A DNA stretch of 64,000 bases, taken from the NCBI RefSeq assembly GCF_021730395.1, contig NC_069364.1, forward strand, positions 82,763,501 to 82,827,500, read 5' to 3'. A program made the translations under genes and the position numbers. The notes beneath the pieces were generated by a model, which ran no database searches, was not told the origin of the DNA, and saw only the letters and a program-made list of their open reading frames with translations. The DNA comes from Mercenaria mercenaria (taxonomy: Eukaryota > Mollusca > Bivalvia > Venerida > Veneridae). This document shows positions 1 through 11,069 of the stretch, piece by piece; position 1 is the first letter of the stretch; every line of letters begins with the position of its first letter.

Positions 1-1097
1 CCCCGTGACCTCCGGATTACGAGACATCTGTACAAAAATGAAAAAAAAGGTAAAATTTGTACCTCGATTCTACTCTATATAGTTTTTAACTTATTTGAAT
101 ATAACTTAAGTAAGTCAGTTTATTCAGAGATTACTTGCAAACTTGGAAAAAAAAATAAATAAAAAAGATGTTAAAACATCATAGCAACCTGCCGAATATG
201 AAACCGATTATCGAAAGTGCAAAGACTATGCCACAAACTGCAATGTACCACAATATATTCAATGTGTGACTTTCATCGTACGTCAAATTCAGTCAAGAGA
301 TACTCAGAATACTGCGTGAACAAACCTAATTCAGTATTTGTTTTTTATATATTTATACAGGAATATTTAAAAAATATGGGGTACCGTGTGTAAAACCTTT
401 CAATATTCAACGCTGCATTCTTCGTGCGTAATCGGTATCCCGACCTATCCTAAATGTTTTACATGACCTAAATGTTTTATGGTCTTTGAGATTTTTTAAA
501 AACGTTTTAATAAAAAGTTTTAAAGAACTGCTCATTCTATTCTTTAAAAATTCTCAGTGATATTAGAAATTATTCGTATTCATTTTTTACATAAAATAAT
601 TTCCGTAAAGTCTCATTGAACAAAAAAGTATAAAAAAAAAACTCTGCCTATTTGCTACCTGTTTTTAGGCATGTTACCGGACACAAAGAAATATTTAGGC
701 TTGGGGAAAGCACAGGTGAAACAAAAACTCTTGAGGCCGAGAGGAATTATAACAACTTTTGGACAAAACGTGATTATAAAATAGTATATAATGATAACGA
801 TACAAAAATTTCGGGAACTAATTAGAAGCCTCGTCAAAACAACGCTATGTATAACGACTTCCTGTGTACAAGTTTACAAATTATATATTAAGACGTTTTT
901 GCAACCAGAAAGAACACGCAGTCTTAACCTATTCATCAAAGAAATTCCTCGCTGGCATCATAAAGGTCAGTGTTTTTTTACTAAATTCTAAATATGTAAG
1001 TTGATATCGACACGATATCATTCGTAATTATATTAGCCTTCCGTCCGTAAGTTTCCGGTGGTTTCCGTACAATCGGAATCGGCTATTTCCGTGGTTT

Positions 1098-1120
1098 GGG
1101 CCGGGCCGGGCCGGGCCGGG
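1098..1120. repeat. GGGCC pentanucleotide microsatellite
   Basis: Four GGGCC units plus GGG, an isolated GC-rich island in AT-rich DNA. It could form a G-quadruplex on the plus strand. No associated gene is seen. Confidence 0.85.
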
Positions 1121-1394
1121 TTTTATTGATAACCTCCAATAGTAGCATCAGTTATTTTTGAACAAATATACCAACAATATATCGATATCGTGAAATGTAT
1201 CCTAAAACCTACATAAAAGTTGTGAATAACAGCAGCAAGAGGGTTTGAAGCCAGTTTCCTGAGACATAAAAAAAAACAACAAAAAAAAACATTATACATT
1301 TGTAAAAAGAACAGCTTTGAAATGTTTTTGATGGCCAATAATGCATAAATTGATAAAAATGATTTCATATTGTATTTTGCGCAACTTCCAACTA

Positions 1395-1690
1395 CTATTA
1401 TTACTGCTATAACTTCCAATAGTAGCATCAGTAATATTGTTGTTGTTGCTAAAACTGCCAACAGTAACAGCAGTTATACTGTTGTTACTGCTATAACTTT
1501 ACAACAATAATAGCAGTTATACTGCTGCTACTGCTATAACCTCCAGCAGTAGTAGCAGTTATATTGCTTTTACTGCTATAACGTTCCGGCAGTAACAGCA
1601 GTATTACTGCTATTACTGCTGCAACGTTACAGCAGGAAAAGCAGTAATACTGTTGTTATTGCTGTCACTGCTCTACTGCTAACTTCACGC
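1395..1690. repeat. Palindromic tandem repeat at the duplication edge
   Basis: About five units of roughly 60 bp built from self-complementary blocks such as AGCAGTTATACTGCTG and ACTGCTATAAC. It ends exactly where homology between the two 5'-nucleotidase copies begins (about 1695 against about 16260). It contains mixed CAGTAA/TTACTG trinucleotide-like runs that could form cruciforms. Confidence 0.7.
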
Positions 1691-2440
1691 TGGTTAGTAA
1701 AATCCTATCGTGATACTGTCTCGCCGAAGCGATCCAGCAAAATAAAATCTTGACATCTCAGTGTTTCACGACATTAGAATCAATTCTATCATCAATTAAA
1801 ACATACCAGCTTTATAAACACTCGGACTATATATATATATTTACATATGAAAATATGTTTAAATTTTCAAATATTTGCCATTCGGCTGTATGACTTGTTC
1901 ACAAATCATGTAAAGTAATTAAGTGTTAAAGACTTCAATTGTTCAAATATTGCAGTAAACAGTAGGGGTGCCATTCAAATAATAAGAAGCACAGCAATAG
2001 AAATAGATGCAGACCCTTTACTGACCGTAGATCCTAGCTAACACTCGACAGCGGTAAATGTTCTAAAAAATTGTTTACAACTGTTCCTTTACCTAGGCTG
2101 CATTCTTTTAGTCTACACGATGACCTTTCTCCATCTAAAAGAACATTAGAGTAGCCGACAACATGTGCACTCAGAGCATCTACAGGCTTCTTCCATTCAT
2201 CAACATACCGCAAAATCTGCGTATCTGTAAAATATACATGTGACAAACCCAAAATATTTTGGAGAGTAAGATGTATTATAGAGATTTGCATGCTTTAAAT
2301 AGTTTTGTTTGGCATATAAATCAAAACTATTTATTTTGATATTTGTCGTGCTTTTAAATGGTAATTTTGTTCATAATTTTATATTATTTTGATCTTTTTC
2401 ACCTTTTTCGTCCTTATCGTGCTATAAAATTGTAGTTCAG

Positions 2441-2737
2441 GTTTTTTTTGTTGTTTTTTTTTGTTTTGTTTTGGGTTAAACGCCGTTTTTCAACAGTATT
2501 TCAGTCATATAGGCAGTTAACCTAACCAGTGTTCCTGGATTCAGTACCAGTACAAACCTGTTCTCCGCAAGTAACTGCCAACTTCCCCACATGAATCAGA
2601 GGTGGAGGACTAATGATTTCAGACACAATGTCGTTTATCAAATAGTCACGGAGAACATACGCCCCGCCCGAGGATCGAACTCGCGAAATCGCGATCCGTA
2701 GACCAACGCTCTTACCTATTGAGCTAAGCGGGCGGGC
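2441..2737 (-). mobile_element. Full-length tRNA-derived SINE with 8-bp target duplication
   Basis: On the minus strand it has a complete tRNA-like head (GCTTAGCTCAATAGGTAAGA for the A box and GAGTTCGATCCTCGGG for the B box), the shared body, and a 3' end of CTGTTGAAAAACGGCGTTTA followed by an A-rich tail. TAGTTCAG occurs on both sides (2433-2440 and 2738-2745). It lies in intron 4 of the left 5'-nucleotidase copy and is absent from intron 4 of the right copy, so it inserted after the duplication. Confidence 0.88.
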
Positions 2738-4129
2738 TAGTTCAGTTTGTACTATATATATCGTAGCTTTTGATTTCGATCTTTGTCGTGCGTTTGGAGT
2801 TAGTCGTGTTTTCTATTAATTTTTTGATTTTGATTAGACTAGATATTTGATCTTTGTAAAATATTGACATTTCTTAATGAGGAAATGGCAATCTCATGGA
2901 ATATTATTATCAAGTATTACAACTAACTCTTCAAAAATAAACTAGAAATCTACTTCATCCAACCTTCTATTACTGTGTTATCCAAGAGGATTGGGTTTCC
3001 TGAAAAGTTCTTTACAACGCCATCGGAGTCAAATGTAAGTTTCAGGTAGCCGAGGTATTTCCCCATAGTGTAGGCTTGAACCACAAGTCCTTTACCTCCT
3101 CCAGGCTGGTGAACAACAACAGGGTAAGGTCCTTCTATCTCCTCGCCTGCTGGTTTCTCGCCTGTAAAAAGTATGATACTGTGAGGGGAGTTGAACAAAA
3201 CCCATCCTGTTATTTTTTTAACAGGAATTGGAAAATCTCTCCTAGGTTGTTACACAGTTTCGCCCTATCTTATAAATTTACTAGATTTTTGTACACGCTT
3301 AAATTAAGCGGGAGGTGTTTGTGTTTTGTCTATACTGAAATTCAGAATAGCGAGGTGAGGTGGGTGTGGGTGAGAGAGATGCCTTTAAAACAGTGGGGAG
3401 TGTGTGTGGTGGAGGGTGGGGGGATGCGTTTTAATCTTCAGTTGAAAACTAAATGATGTATATGTATTGTTGACCATTTTAATGAAACTTACCGTTGTAC
3501 AGGAACGTATTTGTATGGCCACCGACTGCAAGGTCTATTCCATCAATGGCGGCCACCTTTTTGTCCATACTAAACCCGGCGTGTCCGAGAGCTATGATTT
3601 TATTAATCCCTCGATTTTGTAGCCGAGACACTTCCTCTCGAACTGCAGTCACTACGTCAGTAAAACTAACTGTTGGACCTGAAAAAATACCTTCCGGCTT
3701 AATAGTGATATAGTAGTGTACAAAGTTTCCAAACTGTTTTTTTTTTTAGTTTTCAAAAATAGCTGACATAAACAAAAAAACCCGCAGTCTCCGCCTATCA
3801 AGAAAATACGGATCCGTAAATCAAAGCAAAAAGGCAAGCTAAAAAGTAATATTTTTTTTTACATCTTTGTCATTAAAATTTTGACAGTTGCAAGGACTTA
3901 AGTATTTGCAAAGTAATTTACACCCAAACTATTCACGAAAGGAACAAACATTTCTGTCGCTAAGGACAAACCCCAAATAAACGCTTTCTTTGGCTTTTTA
4001 AACATATGCGCATAACTATCTTTTAAACTGTGATATCAAATTGGATAATCGAAACCTTCTATGAAAATCTGAATAATCTAATTACAACGAGTCAAATAAA
4101 ATATTTACTTTTCAATATAATACACGAAG

Positions 4130-4330
4130 GTAAATACTGTACAGATTTTTCTGCTGTATTCTCTGCAATCTACTGTCAACATTCTCACATAAATAATAAA
4201 ATGATGACGAATGACTTCAGACACACTATCTAATCGTCTCAGAGAACATACACCTCGCCTGAGGATCGAACTTGCTTCTTCTCGATTCAAAGTCGTGCAG
4301 GTCCTACTTACTGCACATACCGGGCGAGCT
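4130..4330 (-). mobile_element. Old SINE remnant shared by both 5'-nucleotidase copies (left copy)
   Basis: On the minus strand the head reads AAGCTCGCCCGGTATGTGCA and AAGTTCGATCCTCAGGCGAG, followed by GTGTGTCTGAAGTCATTCGT, which matches the body of the main SINE family. The same insertion is at 20985-21243 at the equivalent point of the other gene copy, so it predates the duplication. Confidence 0.7.
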
Positions 4331-4809
4331 TATTATAGAACAAGTTTGAATTTTGATACTACATATATTTGCATTACCTCCGCTTGAAATCTGAACAGTT
4401 TCCGGCGTAATATACCCACAATGCCAATCTTTTCCCCACCAATAGTCGTGTTCCAAGACTTCAGAAATTTCCCTTTAACGTGGTTCATTCGTTACGTCAG
4501 TGTTTGCACTAATGACCGGAAACGTGACATTGTCGAGAAATTTTTCAAGCCCATCCACACCAATATCAAACTCGTGGTTCCCCAAACACTGACAATTAAA
4601 AATGATATATTGTTTGGGTAATAAACGTGACATCTGAAAAAAAGGTGGTACATGTATTTGCGGGAGACATATCGTGTGCAACTTTCTCTGAAAAATTATT
4701 ACGCTAAAAGAAAACGCATTAATCGGGTACCATTAACATGTAAAATGATATGTATAAAAATATTGGTATACAGTGGCCTATGTGAAAGTCGGAGGTATAT
4801 CTTATATAA

Positions 4810-5006
4810 CTTAAGCCTGCTGGCGGCAAGTGATTCTGCCTTTGCGACCAGTGCAGACTAAGGTCAGCTTGATCATGGTCTGCACTGTTCGCTATTCACT
4901 CAGTAAATTTTGAGTTAACACACCTTCCTTGAAATCAAATAATAAATTATACAGCCCACATTGAATGATGGTCCATTCCATTTTAGAAATTTAGCAGGCT
5001 AAAGAA
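4810..5006. mobile_element. MITE with TTAAGCCTGCT-type terminal inverted repeats
   Basis: It starts TTAAGCCTGCTGGCGG and ends TTTAGCAGGCTAAA, the inverse. The interior has GACCAGTGCAGACTAAGGTC and GATCATGGTCTGCACTG. It is related to the element at 41939-42080 and has no coding capacity. Confidence 0.55.
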
Positions 5007-5204
5007 TAAAAACTATGATGCGTATCTAGTTGATAGAATACTAAAAGACTGAATTCCAACAGAATTCGAAGAGTAAAAATCGTGGGGAATTTAACTCTAC
5101 ACAAACCTAATTGATAAGAAGCCATAATTATTACTGGGACTTTGGTGAAGAATATTTTGACGGGGTTCCTTCATAATTGTGGCTTCGACTCACATTATTC
5201 TATT

Positions 5205-5680
5205 GGTCCGGATCGCGGTATAAGGCATGAACACACTATATAGTTGACCTTCTTTATTCCATGTAAAATTGACAAATTTCCAATGGCTGCAGTACATCTC
5301 AGGACCCATTTTAAATGTCTGTAACTTGAATTTTCTCGAAGAACATAGACAGAGTGTCGAATAAAAATCGAAAGAAAAGTTGGGGTCAGGTTTGATGCAA
5401 GTAAAATATTTTCAGTTAAACACACACATTGCAAAATCAGTTAAAATGAGATCCCAAATTGTATTGGTGGTGTATGACCTAAGATTCCATTACATATTCT
5501 GTCATGCTATCATTTCATTTTGAAAAAGCTTCCTAAATGTCAAGGATAGATCTGTCATGTAATTTCAGCAAGAATTTACAAAGAAAATATGGAAAATATA
5601 TCTATAGAGCAAGAACACAGAGGACTCTTTGAATCCGCCATTTTGCGATTTGTATACCGATTTTCATAATCCGTTCTCTA
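5205..5680. repeat. Dispersed repeat shared by both 5'-nucleotidase copies and 31.2 kb (copy 1)
   Basis: The block includes CAATGGCTGCAGTACATCTC, TGGTGGTGTATGACCTAAGA and ATCCGCCATTTTGCGA. Matching blocks are at 21645-22090 (equivalent intron of the other copy) and 31195-31555 (independent site), which shows it is a dispersed repeat and not gene sequence. No terminal repeats or coding potential were found. Confidence 0.7.
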
Positions 5681-6574
5681 GATTTTATGTTCCACAAAGA
5701 AATGATAAATACTGTATATCCCATAAAAGCATATTACACGACCAGGCCTGTATTGGACCGAGGTGGGTTTCGATATCGGTCCGATATACTGTGTTTCAGA
5801 GTTGACCTAGTATCAATCCGATATGGATGTCGGACCAATACCATTAACAGATATGGTTTGCCAATATTGGTACAATATAGAAAAGTTTGCAGGGATTGAT
5901 TTCTTTCTCAACCCTTATGAATTTAGCATGTCTCTTACATACTGTCTTAACTTTTTTACGCGGCAGTTGAATCGATTTTCTGAAATTTATTCTGCTACAA
6001 CATCTTAGCATAACATTGCACAAATGATCACAAGATATAAAATTATTTTAGGACACTAAATCGTAGGACAAGTGTCAATTTTTTCTTAATTGTTATACAA
6101 TTTTGCTGTTGCATAAAATTCATTATTAATGTAATCGTGAATATTTGGGACGTGATTTGCCTATTTGAAAATAAATGTATTGTATCAGAATACGAAATCT
6201 GAATGTGAAGTTAAGCGGATGATTAATGTTAAAATACGATAACTACATCCCGTTAACAATGTTTGCAAATGTGCAATTATGTCAATTGTAGGGGGATTTT
6301 GCCAAATTAGTCATTGTAATCTGATTAAAACCATTTTTATTAAAAAAATGCTCTTTTAACTTGCTGTGAAATATTGTAACTAGATTTTGTTTTGAGAAGC
6401 AAGTTAATTTTGTCCAAAGAATGATTATTCGAATATAACTTATTATAAACGGATTCCATAATAATATAGTACACTTGACATATAAAAAAAGAAATATTTA
6501 ACGAAGTTCAATGAAAGAACATGACGTTGAGCTCGAAATGTGGAAGAAGATGAAGAGGAAAAAACAACAACGAC

Positions 6575-6625
6575 AACGGCGACGATAATGATGATGATGA
6601 TGATGATGATAATGATGATGAAGAT
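6575..6625. repeat. GAT/GAC microsatellite in the first intron of the left 5'-nucleotidase copy
   Basis: GATGATGATGATGATGATGA-type run, longer than the equivalent tract at about 23027-23050 in the other copy, so it has expanded or contracted since duplication. It translates to a poly-Ser or poly-Ile run, which is not a gene. Confidence 0.85.
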
Positions 6626-7904
6626 ATGAATGTATTGAGAATGACTTCTAGAAAATGTTTGCTGTAATATTTTACCATTGCATCGTATCCTAGCTGTTTC
6701 ATGAAATAAGCCGCCGCCATGCCACGATGAACGGTAAACCAAGTTGTCCCCATAAACTGGTCTCCAGCATCCAATAGTAGCACGTTATCATGACTACTTC
6801 GAATTTCTTGGATTTTCGTGTGTCTCCTAGCTACTCCTCCAAAGCATTTACCGTCCTTAACATCTCCTTTGGAACATTTTGATCCGTATTTATTAAATTG
6901 TTCAAATCTAGCGTGCACATCGTTCGTATGCAAAATTGTAATTTCATATCCCGATGTAATAATAGGCAAAAATAGTAGAACGAATGTGGCCGGTAACAAT
7001 CCTGAGGATATCTTCATCGGCATTTTAGTATGTATATCTGAACTGCAAAACACAATATGAAGATTTATTTCAACCAAGCAGGTACACTAAGTTTCGTATT
7101 TCGTAAACATTGGGGATCTCGACGACGTTTTTTTTTTGTTACAGTTACGATAACTTCACCTTGTGCCCTTCAGGACTAATACAAAAATAACCCAAGGGGT
7201 AACTCCTGATCATATCATGTCCATATTTTTAGGTTTCCTTTTTTTGCAATTGTGATAAGGACACTGACAAGAGGTAAGTTAAACAAAAAAGTAACAAAAT
7301 ATATAGGGCTAATATCTATCATTGCGAGTGACAAAACATGAAATGTCGACAAAAGTAAACAATTCTAACATGTTTAAAAGGTAGAAAATAACTCACCTGA
7401 TGACTGGTTGATAGATTTTCCCCCTTATTAATAATTATTAGGCACATGTAAATATTTGCAATTCAATCCAGGTCATGAAACAATAAACAATACGCACAAA
7501 TTTGGTTACGAAGCTCAACCGAAATTGAAGTATACGTTTTTGAAAAGTAATTTAATATTCAAACGATGAGAATACTACTTCCTTTAACTACCATATGCAA
7601 TGAACAAACAAACCGCAATCCCGTAGACTTGAGTATTTGAACACAGTCAAACCTTTCGTTTACAAATAATGGAAAATTCTTTAAAACTCCCATACACATA
7701 ATCTGATATGTAAATTTTTATGTCACATAGAAATGGTTTAAGGGGACGCATATTGCTACATTCACAGTTCATGCAGAAATGAGGAAGGGGTGCATATTCA
7801 AGATATTGATGGTGGGAAGATAAAAAAAGCATATTCCTAAATTGATATAATACTCATGGACACCTGTAAAAATCAGTACTTTGTGAATAAGGATGTGGTA
7901 CTAT

Positions 7905-8326
7905 GAATGGGTGGACGGATAGCTCAGTGGTTTGTACAATGGCCCTCCAATCCTGAAGTCTGTGGTTCGATCCCCGGCAGCTACTCGGGAATTTTCAGAA
8001 ACGCTTTTCAGTGTTTCCCACCCAAATAGAGGTGTACTGGTCAGGAACCCAGGCAATCCTTGCGTGGATCAGTGCTATACACTGGGCACGTTAAAGAACC
8101 AGGCTGTCTATTCGCAACGAGCTAGGCTAAGTTAGCCGGACAAGCCTGTATCTGATTTCTGATCTCTCTGTCGTGGGGGCTTTGTCTCACTCTGTCCCTC
8201 TGGTCAGATCGCTCTGTGTCTGTACTAGTAGAGGATGAATTATGCGCCCTGTGTGGCTGCATTTGATCTATGTAAAGTGCCTTTGAACGTGAAATTGATC
8301 ATGAAAAGGACGCTATATAAATCTGG

Positions 8327-8363
<37 letters not shown>
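7905..8363 (+). mobile_element. tRNA-derived SINE, second family, with ATA-repeat tail
   Basis: The head GGATAGCTCAGTGGTTTGTA plus GTGGTTCGATCCCCGG gives A and B boxes of a pol III promoter. The body is long (about 450 bp overall) and ends in ACGCTATATAAATCTGGTAT followed by (AAT)n at about 8328-8363, a tail type shared with CR1/L2-mobilised SINEs. Its body is unrelated to that of the SINEs at 2.4, 37.3 and 63.1 kb. It lies between the two 5'-nucleotidase copies. Confidence 0.82.
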
Positions 8364-8369
8364 TAATAA

Positions 8370-10185
8370 GAAAACAGAAGTATTTGTGAAAGTACATCCA
8401 ACAAAAATTATTAAGATTTTGTACAAGGGAAACAACAGGTTTTTTATAATATCAGTGTAACAAATAATGTTATACTTCTTACTTTTTCTTTCTAACACAT
8501 CAGGTTTGCTTAAACAGGTAAAAATTTAACGCCCCGTCATCTGAACTCGAGAATAACGCCATCTTTCTCATTGATAAAAAATGTAAACAAAAAAAATCAG
8601 AGTGAGATTAGCATTGCAAAGGCATAACATGACTTTCTACAAAATGAATACTAGTACCTAAGTACAGGTATCTAAGACATGGTAATACTTCTACCACATG
8701 TTAAAACAATAAGTTCTCCTTTCTAATATCAGTCTACGATGGTACTGTCATATAACCGAGCATCGTGCTAGCAGAGAAAACCAAATTCAAGATAAAACTT
8801 CACTACTCGTGGTTACTCAAGTCTTGTATGTTTTTTGTTTTCAAAAGGTGTCTTGAACAATTACTTAATGGGCCATATAAATAATTGGTAGTGTTTATAC
8901 TGCTACAGAAATGTCAATCTTGTACTGGAAGTAACTGTATTTATAAACTACGTTTAAAAATAAAATATATATGGAATAATACTTAATCAAGTCGTCTGTT
9001 AATACTGGATAAATATCTGATTTCAGTGGTAACTGATTCGACGTCAAAGCAGTGCAAGGGTCCGAGGTAAAGTGAAGGAGGAAAAGATCTCCGTTATTGT
9101 TCTGTGATATTTTTCTCTGATTAAACATTGTGATTTACTGTGATCAAACACTGATTAATTAGAACATTGTCGTCTTTTTTTTCAATATACTTATAATGTC
9201 AAAACGAATTAAATAAAATCTGTATAGTAATAAAAATATAAAAGTAAAACTATCGAAATAATTATTGGTAAGAAACAGATCAGACATCGTCAAGGACGAG
9301 TACAGGTAAATGTTGAGGTCAGTAGCATCCATTTCCACTATCGTCCATGTACCGAGCCTGCAACATTTTCGTTTTTGTCGTGTTGAGCGACCTGTTGAGT
9401 TTCCACTTTTTCTGTTCCAAAGATTCTCCAAGACAAACTAAGAAATTCGTTGTATTTTATGCCATTGGTAGCAAACCTTACTAAGTTATGTGAAAGTACA
9501 CATCTGCTAGCAAGTCATAGTGACATTTGGTCGCTATTGACAACATTTTTTCCCTTCACTATTACTGTCTAAGGTAGAATGCGTTGGTCAAAATGATTCA
9601 GAGGGTCTAAGGACGTGCTTTTGTAGAAAAGTATGTGCTATAAGACGAGGCTCTGAGGCAAGAGTGAAAGTCGTGCACCGCCGGCGTATATTTCACTCTT
9701 TCATTTCTAAATACAATTCAGAACAAAGCCATCGTTTCGGTTTCATATACTTTTATTTTTGTTAATGGGACTTAACAGTTAATGGGCCTTACCAGGGATC
9801 AAACCAAAAATCTAACAAATTAAAATCTGGATCGAAGTCAGACCAAACTTTCAAATCGCCGAAATTTCTATGTCCAAAATGTGCCAAAACAAGAAAAAAG
9901 TAAACAGACATCGTGCTCAATATGCTTTTGAAAAGAAAAAAACAACAGTTTGAACCTTGAAAGTATTTGAGAAAATCTAGAATGCTTTCTAAGTAAAATT
10001 TATGAGCTATTAAAGATGGAGACATTATAGACATATATTGCGGTGATCAGAGATTAATATCTAAGCAAATAATAAGAAAATACATTTTATCATATTATAT
10101 ATACATACAGAATACTATTAAATACACAACTGAAGTGAGTTTAGACGTAAAATTTATGTTAAACCAGAACTGTCAAACTGTCACA
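8370..10185. other. Intergenic, no gene recognised
   Basis: AT-rich DNA between the two 5'-nucleotidase copies. A short minus-strand open stretch near 9300-9430 lacks convincing splice context, and I see no repeats with clear ends. Confidence 0.4.
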
Positions 10186-10189
10186 GAAA

Positions 10190-10830
10190 ATATCGGTGCA
10201 ACAGATATACGCCTCGTGTCATATGATGTGGGTGATGTTGTGGAACAACTGTTTCAAGTTTGAGTCAAATGCATGTCGTAGCAACTGAGATATATAGTAA
10301 AAATGCATCAAAATTAACCTTAAATTCTAAGTAAATTTGTAAAATTGGTGTCAGAGTTATGCACATTGTGTCACATGATGTTGGTGATAAGGTGAAACAT
10401 CTATTTTAAGTTTGAATCGAATCCATTTAGTAATAAATGAGACAGAGTGAAAGTGTATCAAAACTTTAACCTGAAATTCTAAGTAAAAAGGGGAATTATG
10501 GAATATTGGTGCAAGAGTTATAGCGCTTGTGTAATGAGATATGGGTGATGATGTTGAACAACTATTTTAAGTTTGGATCAAACAAATCCATTCAGTAATA
10601 AAACCCTTACATAGAAGTTATGGAGCAAAAACCAAAAATCTAACCTTTGACCTTGAATTGAGACCTTGACCTTTGACCATCAGGCATAGGTGATGTATTC
10701 AACACGTCATCCTGTTTTGAGGAATAATAATTTGAAGTGAAATTTAAATCCTTACAGGCATATAGATTTTGGGACGCGACGGGACGAGACATGCCAAACT
10801 GACTCCAATATAGTTCCCCCAACATGACAT
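10190..10830 (+). repeat. Three diverged tandem units of about 155 bp
   Basis: GTGTCATATGATGTGGGTGA, CTATTTTAAGTTTGAATC and CCTGAAATTCTAAGTAAA recur three times. The block runs into ACCTTGACCTTTGACCATCA and GGGACGCGACGGGACGAGAC, a terminus style shared with other bivalve tandem-repeat elements. Confidence 0.65.
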
Positions 10831-10984
10831 CTGACTAAAGTACTTGATCTTCTAAACGAAGATCTGACGATGACCCATTCACATTCGTCTTCTGAATGTT
10901 TTGGGTTTCCAATATTGCTATTTTTATTTTCGCAACTCTATTTTTATTTGAACCAATCAGACGACTTGTTCGAATGTCAAAGAG

Positions 10985-11068
10985 TAAGAAAAATGTGCAG
11001 TCAGTCCAGGGCTGGAACCCGGGATCCCTTGCTTACAGAGCAAGTGCCCTACTGACTGAGCTAACCGG
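10985..11068 (-). mobile_element. tRNA-like SINE head
   Basis: The minus strand reads CCGGTTAGCTCAGTCAGTAG and GATCCCGGGTTCCAGCCCTG, matching A and B boxes. The folding is imperfect for a tRNA gene and no 3' acceptor pairing is clear, so I call it a SINE head and not a tRNA. The rest of the element could not be delimited. Confidence 0.55.
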
Positions 11069-11069
11069 C

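Larger units (their letters stand above)
2093..7397 (-). pseudogene. Truncated 5'-nucleotidase (CD73-like) pseudogene, left copy of the duplication
   Basis: Exons matching the right-hand copy are at 6676-7023 (signal peptide and first metal-binding motifs), 4378-4588 (GNHEFD exon), 3493-3678, 2964-3161 and 2093-2224. A UTR exon probably ends at 7397 and splices to 7042. Splice sites are kept, including a GTTGGA donor after exon 4 that is also present in the other copy. Exon 2 is 211 bp against 214 bp: a 2-bp and a 1-bp deletion relative to the other copy give a TAA directly after NEPR, and frame returns later. Exons 6-9 are not found between position 1 and 2090, and intron homology stops near 1695, so the C-terminal nucleotidase half is absent. 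The product could not be a working enzyme. Truncation looks like part of the original duplication, with small indels following. Exons 1, 3, 4 and 5 are still open, so the loss is recent or some transcription persists. Confidence 0.85.

Noticed and set aside
1-33. tRNA-like anticodon and variable-loop sequence on the minus strand at the window edge
   Set aside because: Only a fragment is visible and no D arm follows upstream, so neither a tRNA gene nor a SINE can be supported.
1123-1461. Hydrophobic minus-strand frame of 112 codons
   Set aside because: It lies over a microsatellite-like palindromic repeat; the hydrophobicity comes from ATT/GTT-rich repeats.
9159-9431. Minus-strand frame with GTWTIVEMDATDLNIYL
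   Set aside because: Looked exon-like at first, but lacks convincing splice sites on both sides and any recognised motif.
10985-11068. Functional tRNA gene
   Set aside because: A and B boxes are present but the cloverleaf is imperfect and no acceptor stem is clear, so it is listed as a SINE head.
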